Made by a program: the position numbers and the translations under genes. A model generated the notes under the pieces. The model was not told where the DNA came from, ran no database searches, and was given only the letters and a program-made list of their open reading frames with translations. From the NCBI GenBank assembly GCA_003554505.1, contig PWGS01000086.1:1-7939 (forward strand): a stretch of DNA of 7,939 nt, in the 5' to 3' direction. Numbering within the stretch: position 1 is the first letter of the stretch; every line of letters begins with the position of its first letter. This document shows positions 5,781 to 7,939 of the stretch, piece by piece. Source of the DNA: Desulfonatronospira sp. Its GTDB lineage: Bacteria; Desulfobacterota; Desulfovibrionia; Desulfovibrionales; Desulfonatronovibrionaceae.

Positions 5781-7190
5781 CTAAAGGATATAGCGGGTCA
5801 GGTCCCGGTCTTCCTGCACGTCTTTTAACTGCTCCCGGACATATTCCTTGTCTACGGTAATCTTTTGACCGGCCAGTTCCGGAGCCTTGAAGGAAAGATC
5901 CTGCAGAAGCTTTTCCATGATGGTGTACAGACGTCTGGCACCAATGTTCTCGGTCTCGTCGTTTACTTTCTGGGCGAAGGAGGACAGCTCTTCAAGAGCC
6001 TGGTCATCGAACTCCAGACTAATGCCTTCAGTCTCCAGGAGAGCCGTGTACTGTCTGGTCAGGGCGTTCTGAGGCTCAGTAAGAATTCGGTAAAAATCCT
6101 CCCCGGTAAGGGCGGAAAGCTCGACGCGCAGGGGAAATCTGCCCTGCAGTTCCGGAACCAGATCCGATGGTTTGGCGTAATGAAATGCCCCGGCGGCAAT
6201 AAACAGTATATGATCGCTTCTGACCATGCCGTACTTGGTGTTGACCACGCATCCCTCCACTACCGGCAGAAGATCTCTCTGGACTCCCTCCCTGGACACG
6301 TCCGCTTTGGAGGATTTGTCGCTGGCACACACTTTGTCTATTTCGTCGATAAAGATGATCCCGCTTTGCTCCACGCGCTCCTTGGCAATCTCGGTGACCT
6401 TGTCCATGTCCACCAGGCGCTCGGTCTCCTCCTGGACCAGGATCTCGTAAGCGTTTTTTACTTTAACCTTTTTTGTCTTTTTTTTCTTGGGAAAAACCCG
6501 GCTGAACATGTCCCGGAACTGCATCTCCATGTCCTCCATGCCCGGCATGGACATGATCTCCACGTTGGACCCGGCCTGTACCTCCACCTCCACGCTACGG
6601 TCGTTGAGCCGGCCGTCACGCCATAGTTTGCGCAGCTTCTCCCGGGTCCTGTTTTCGTCGGCCTGGGACTGCTGGTCCTGCGAATAGCCATCGCCGGACT
6701 GTCCGGGGGACTCCAGCTGAAAAGCGACCTGCTGCTGACCCTGCCCCCCCTGCTGACCTTCCGGAGCCTTTTTGGGCGGCAGAAGCAGGTCCAGAAGCCT
6801 TTCCTCGGCATTGGCCTCGGCCTTGGCCTGAACCTTTTCCCGCTCCTCGGAACGAACCAGGTTGACCCCGATCTCCATGAGGTCCCGGATCATGGATTCA
6901 ACATCGCGTCCCACGTAGCCCACTTCTGTAAACTTTGAAGCCTCCACCTTGAAAAAAGGGGAGCCGGCCAGCTTGGCCAGCCGTCTGGCCCCCTCGGTCT
7001 TGCCCACCCCTGTGGGGCCGATCATGATTATATTCTTGGGGGCTATTTCCTCGCGAAGTTCCGGGTCCAGCTGCTGCCTGCGCCACCTGTTGCGCAGGGC
7101 AATGGCCACCATGTTCTTGGCATCCTGCTGGCCGATTATATACCTGTCCAGTTCGTGTACTATCTCTCTGGGCGTGAGTGTTGTGCTCAT
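5781..7190 (-). CDS. hslU: HslU (ClpY), ATPase subunit of the HslUV protease
   Basis: AAA+ unfoldase that forms a hexameric ring, unfolds proteins with ATP and feeds them to HslV. In the 469-aa product: Walker A GPTGVGKT at 58-65, pore motif GYVGRD at 91-96, Walker B IIFIDEID at 278-285, Arg351 in ELQGRFPLR (likely arginine finger), sensor 2 GARR at 417-420, and the C-terminal DLTRYIL that docks into HslV. It is about 26 residues longer than E. coli HslU (443 aa). The extra length is mostly a Gln/Gly/Ser-rich low-complexity stretch at about 142-178 in the I-domain, which takes part in substrate handling. A lysine-rich stretch at 235-246 is encoded by A-runs. ATG at 7190 with AAGGA 9 nt upstream; 15 bp after hslV, the usual order. 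Confidence 0.98.
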   Translation of the reverse strand: MSTTLTPREIVHELDRYIIGQQDAKNMVAIALRNRWRRQQLDPELREEIAPKNIIMIGPTGVGKTEGARRLAKLAGSPFFKVEASKFTEVGYVGRDVESMIRDLMEIGVNLVRSEEREKVQAKAEANAEERLLDLLLPPKKAPEGQQGGQGQQQVAFQLESPGQSGDGYSQDQQSQADENRTREKLRKLWRDGRLNDRSVEVEVQAGSNVEIMSMPGMEDMEMQFRDMFSRVFPKKKKTKKVKVKNAYEILVQEETERLVDMDKVTEIAKERVEQSGIIFIDEIDKVCASDKSSKADVSREGVQRDLLPVVEGCVVNTKYGMVRSDHILFIAAGAFHYAKPSDLVPELQGRFPLRVELSALTGEDFYRILTEPQNALTRQYTALLETEGISLEFDDQALEELSSFAQKVNDETENIGARRLYTIMEKLLQDLSFKAPELAGQKITVDKEYVREQLKDVQEDRDLTRYIL

Positions 7191-7205
7191 TAACTTAATT
7201 CCTTT

Positions 7206-7757
7206 CTAATCGATTTTTTCCGTGACGATATTATTGTTTGTATAGACGCAGATCCGGGCTGCTATCTGCATACCCTGGTTGACTATGTCTTCAGCACTCA
7301 GCTCGGTGTTGTCCACAAGCGCCCTGGAAGCAGCCAGGGCATACGGCCCTCCGGACCCTATGGCCGCAATGCCGTCGTCCGGCTCTATCACATCACCTGT
7401 ACCGCTGATGATAAGTACATTCTCCTTGTCCGCCACTACAAGCAAGGCTTCCAGGCGCCGCAGGTACTTATCCATGCGCCACTCCTTGGCCAGTTCCACG
7501 CTGGCCCTAAGAAGATTGCCGCGATATTCCTCCAGCTTGGCCTCGAACCGCTCAAACAGGGTGAAAGCATCTGCAGTCGCTCCGGCAAAACCGGCCAGGA
7601 CACTGTCCTTGTACATGCGGCGCACTTTTCTGGCTGTATGCTTCATGACTATGGACTGGCCCATGGTCACCTGGCCATCTCCAGCCATGGCGGTCCGGCC
7701 GTTTTTTTTAACAGCAAGAATCGTAGTTCCTTCGAATGTCATATGTATGTTCTCCAT
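7206..7757 (-). CDS. hslV: HslV (ClpQ), threonine peptidase subunit of the HslUV protease
   Basis: Proteasome-beta-like peptidase that forms a double hexamer capped by HslU. The catalytic nucleophile should be Thr11 in the GTTILAV segment, exposed when the N-terminal peptide is removed. Counting from it, Asp17 in AGDGQVT and Lys34 in KVRR match the active-site Asp17 and Lys33 of E. coli HslV (one residue inserted here). GSGGPYA at 134-140 is the other family hallmark. Length (183 aa; 173 mature) is normal. The ATG at 7757 has AAAAGG 5 nt upstream. An in-frame ATG at 7742 (Met6) has GGAG 9 nt upstream, so the start could be either; the leader would be 10 or 5 residues, against one Met in E. 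coli. It is the first gene of the - strand run. No clear sigma32-type or sigma70-type promoter was found in the 182 bp upstream. Confidence 0.97.
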   Translation of the reverse strand: MENIHMTFEGTTILAVKKNGRTAMAGDGQVTMGQSIVMKHTARKVRRMYKDSVLAGFAGATADAFTLFERFEAKLEEYRGNLLRASVELAKEWRMDKYLRRLEALLVVADKENVLIISGTGDVIEPDDGIAAIGSGGPYALAASRALVDNTELSAEDIVNQGMQIAARICVYTNNNIVTEKID

Positions 7758-7860
7758 GAAAACCTTTTATGATATTTAAAGCGGTACCTGCAAAAAGTCG
7801 GGAAATGAATAATTCAGGGTAACTGTTCAGCACATTTTGTGTGTACTCTTGTTCTGGCCA

Positions 7861-7902
7861 TCGGTGTCGGGGTCGGTATCGGTATCGGCTTCCGGCTCGG
7901 AG
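7861..7902. repeat. Degenerate hexanucleotide tandem repeat, TCGGNN x 7
   Basis: Seven consecutive 6-bp units: tcggtg, tcgggg, tcggta, tcggta, tcggct, tccggc, tcggag. Six of seven begin with TCGG and the two central units are identical. The repeat lies about 100-145 bp upstream of hslV. On the - strand the units read TACCGA-like. It could be spacer DNA or part of a larger dispersed repeat. The two reading frames open across it on the - strand give only Asp/Thr- or Pro-rich low-complexity peptides, so coding is not supported. Confidence 0.75.
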
Positions 7903-7920
7903 AGTCTACAGCTCGGAGAG
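7895..7920. repeat. 10-bp direct repeat GCTCGGAGAG
   Basis: GCTCGGAGAG occurs at 7895-7904 and 7911-7920, 16 bp from start to start. The first copy overlaps the last hexamer unit. It could be a tandem protein-binding site upstream of hslV or simply part of the repetitive spacer. Confidence 0.5.
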
Positions 7921-7939
7921 GTTCGATAGAAAACCGAAA

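Larger units (their letters stand above)
7758..7939. other. Upstream region of hslV, probably non-coding
   Basis: The 182 bp before hslV hold the hexamer repeat, the 10-bp direct repeat and an ATTCAGGG word at 7812-7819 like those around the secF/sufB terminator. The part nearest the gene is AT-rich (7770-7780 reads as TTTAAATATC-like on the - strand). A TATCAT -10-like box is present without a matching -35, so a promoter is possible but not shown. I saw no gene wholly inside this stretch. Confidence 0.5.

Noticed and set aside
5865..6626. A long + strand open frame opposite hslU.
   Set aside because: It is the antisense shadow of hslU, whose motifs are complete on the other strand.
7814..7939. 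Two - strand frames open from the right edge, stopping at 7827-7829 and 7814-7816, that could be the tail of an upstream gene.
   Set aside because: Both mostly translate the hexamer repeat into Asp/Thr-rich or Pro-rich peptides, are short, and two frames are open at once; nothing supports one over the other.

Overview
The window looks like chromosomal DNA of a sulfate-reducing delta-proteobacterium (Desulfobacterota, most likely Desulfovibrionales). The reasons are the near-balanced base composition, the protein sequences, an RluD-CoaE fusion gene, the run hslV-hslU-argB, and a stripped-down anaerobe-type Suf pair. The order-level call is inference from memory of gene layouts; genus cannot be read from the sequence.

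Layout. Positions 1-218 hold the C-terminal end of secF on the + strand. A strong bidirectional terminator (303-346) sits in the 221-bp convergent gap, flanked by short ATTCAGGG-type repeats. Everything from 440 to 7757 is on the - strand, in transcription order: hslV, hslU, argB, an RluD-CoaE fusion gene, a rhomboid protease, sufC and a SufB/SufD-family scaffold (smsCB-like). Gaps between these seven genes are at most about 80 bp. Two junctions overlap (fusion gene/rhomboid and sufC/sufB), and no convincing internal terminator was seen, so one long transcript ending at 303-346 is plausible. Positions 7758-7939, upstream of hslV, are probably non-coding and hold a degenerate hexanucleotide tandem repeat and a 10-bp direct repeat. 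No stretch over 300 bases lacks a gene.

How the genes fit together. HslV (threonine peptidase) and HslU (AAA+ unfoldase) form one ATP-dependent protease. ArgB makes N-acetylglutamyl phosphate for arginine synthesis and carries the N-terminal helix typical of arginine-inhibited enzymes. The fusion protein joins an rRNA pseudouridine synthase to dephospho-CoA kinase, the last step of CoA synthesis. The rhomboid is an intramembrane serine protease with all catalytic residues. SufC and the SufB-like protein form a minimal Fe-S cluster assembly ATPase/scaffold without sufS, sufU, sufD or sufE beside them. The set is housekeeping rather than a defence or mobile locus. I saw no tRNA, rRNA, CRISPR array, insertion sequence or phage gene. 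The most unusual points are the gene fusion, the two-gene Suf system with a CxxC motif, and the intergenic repeats.
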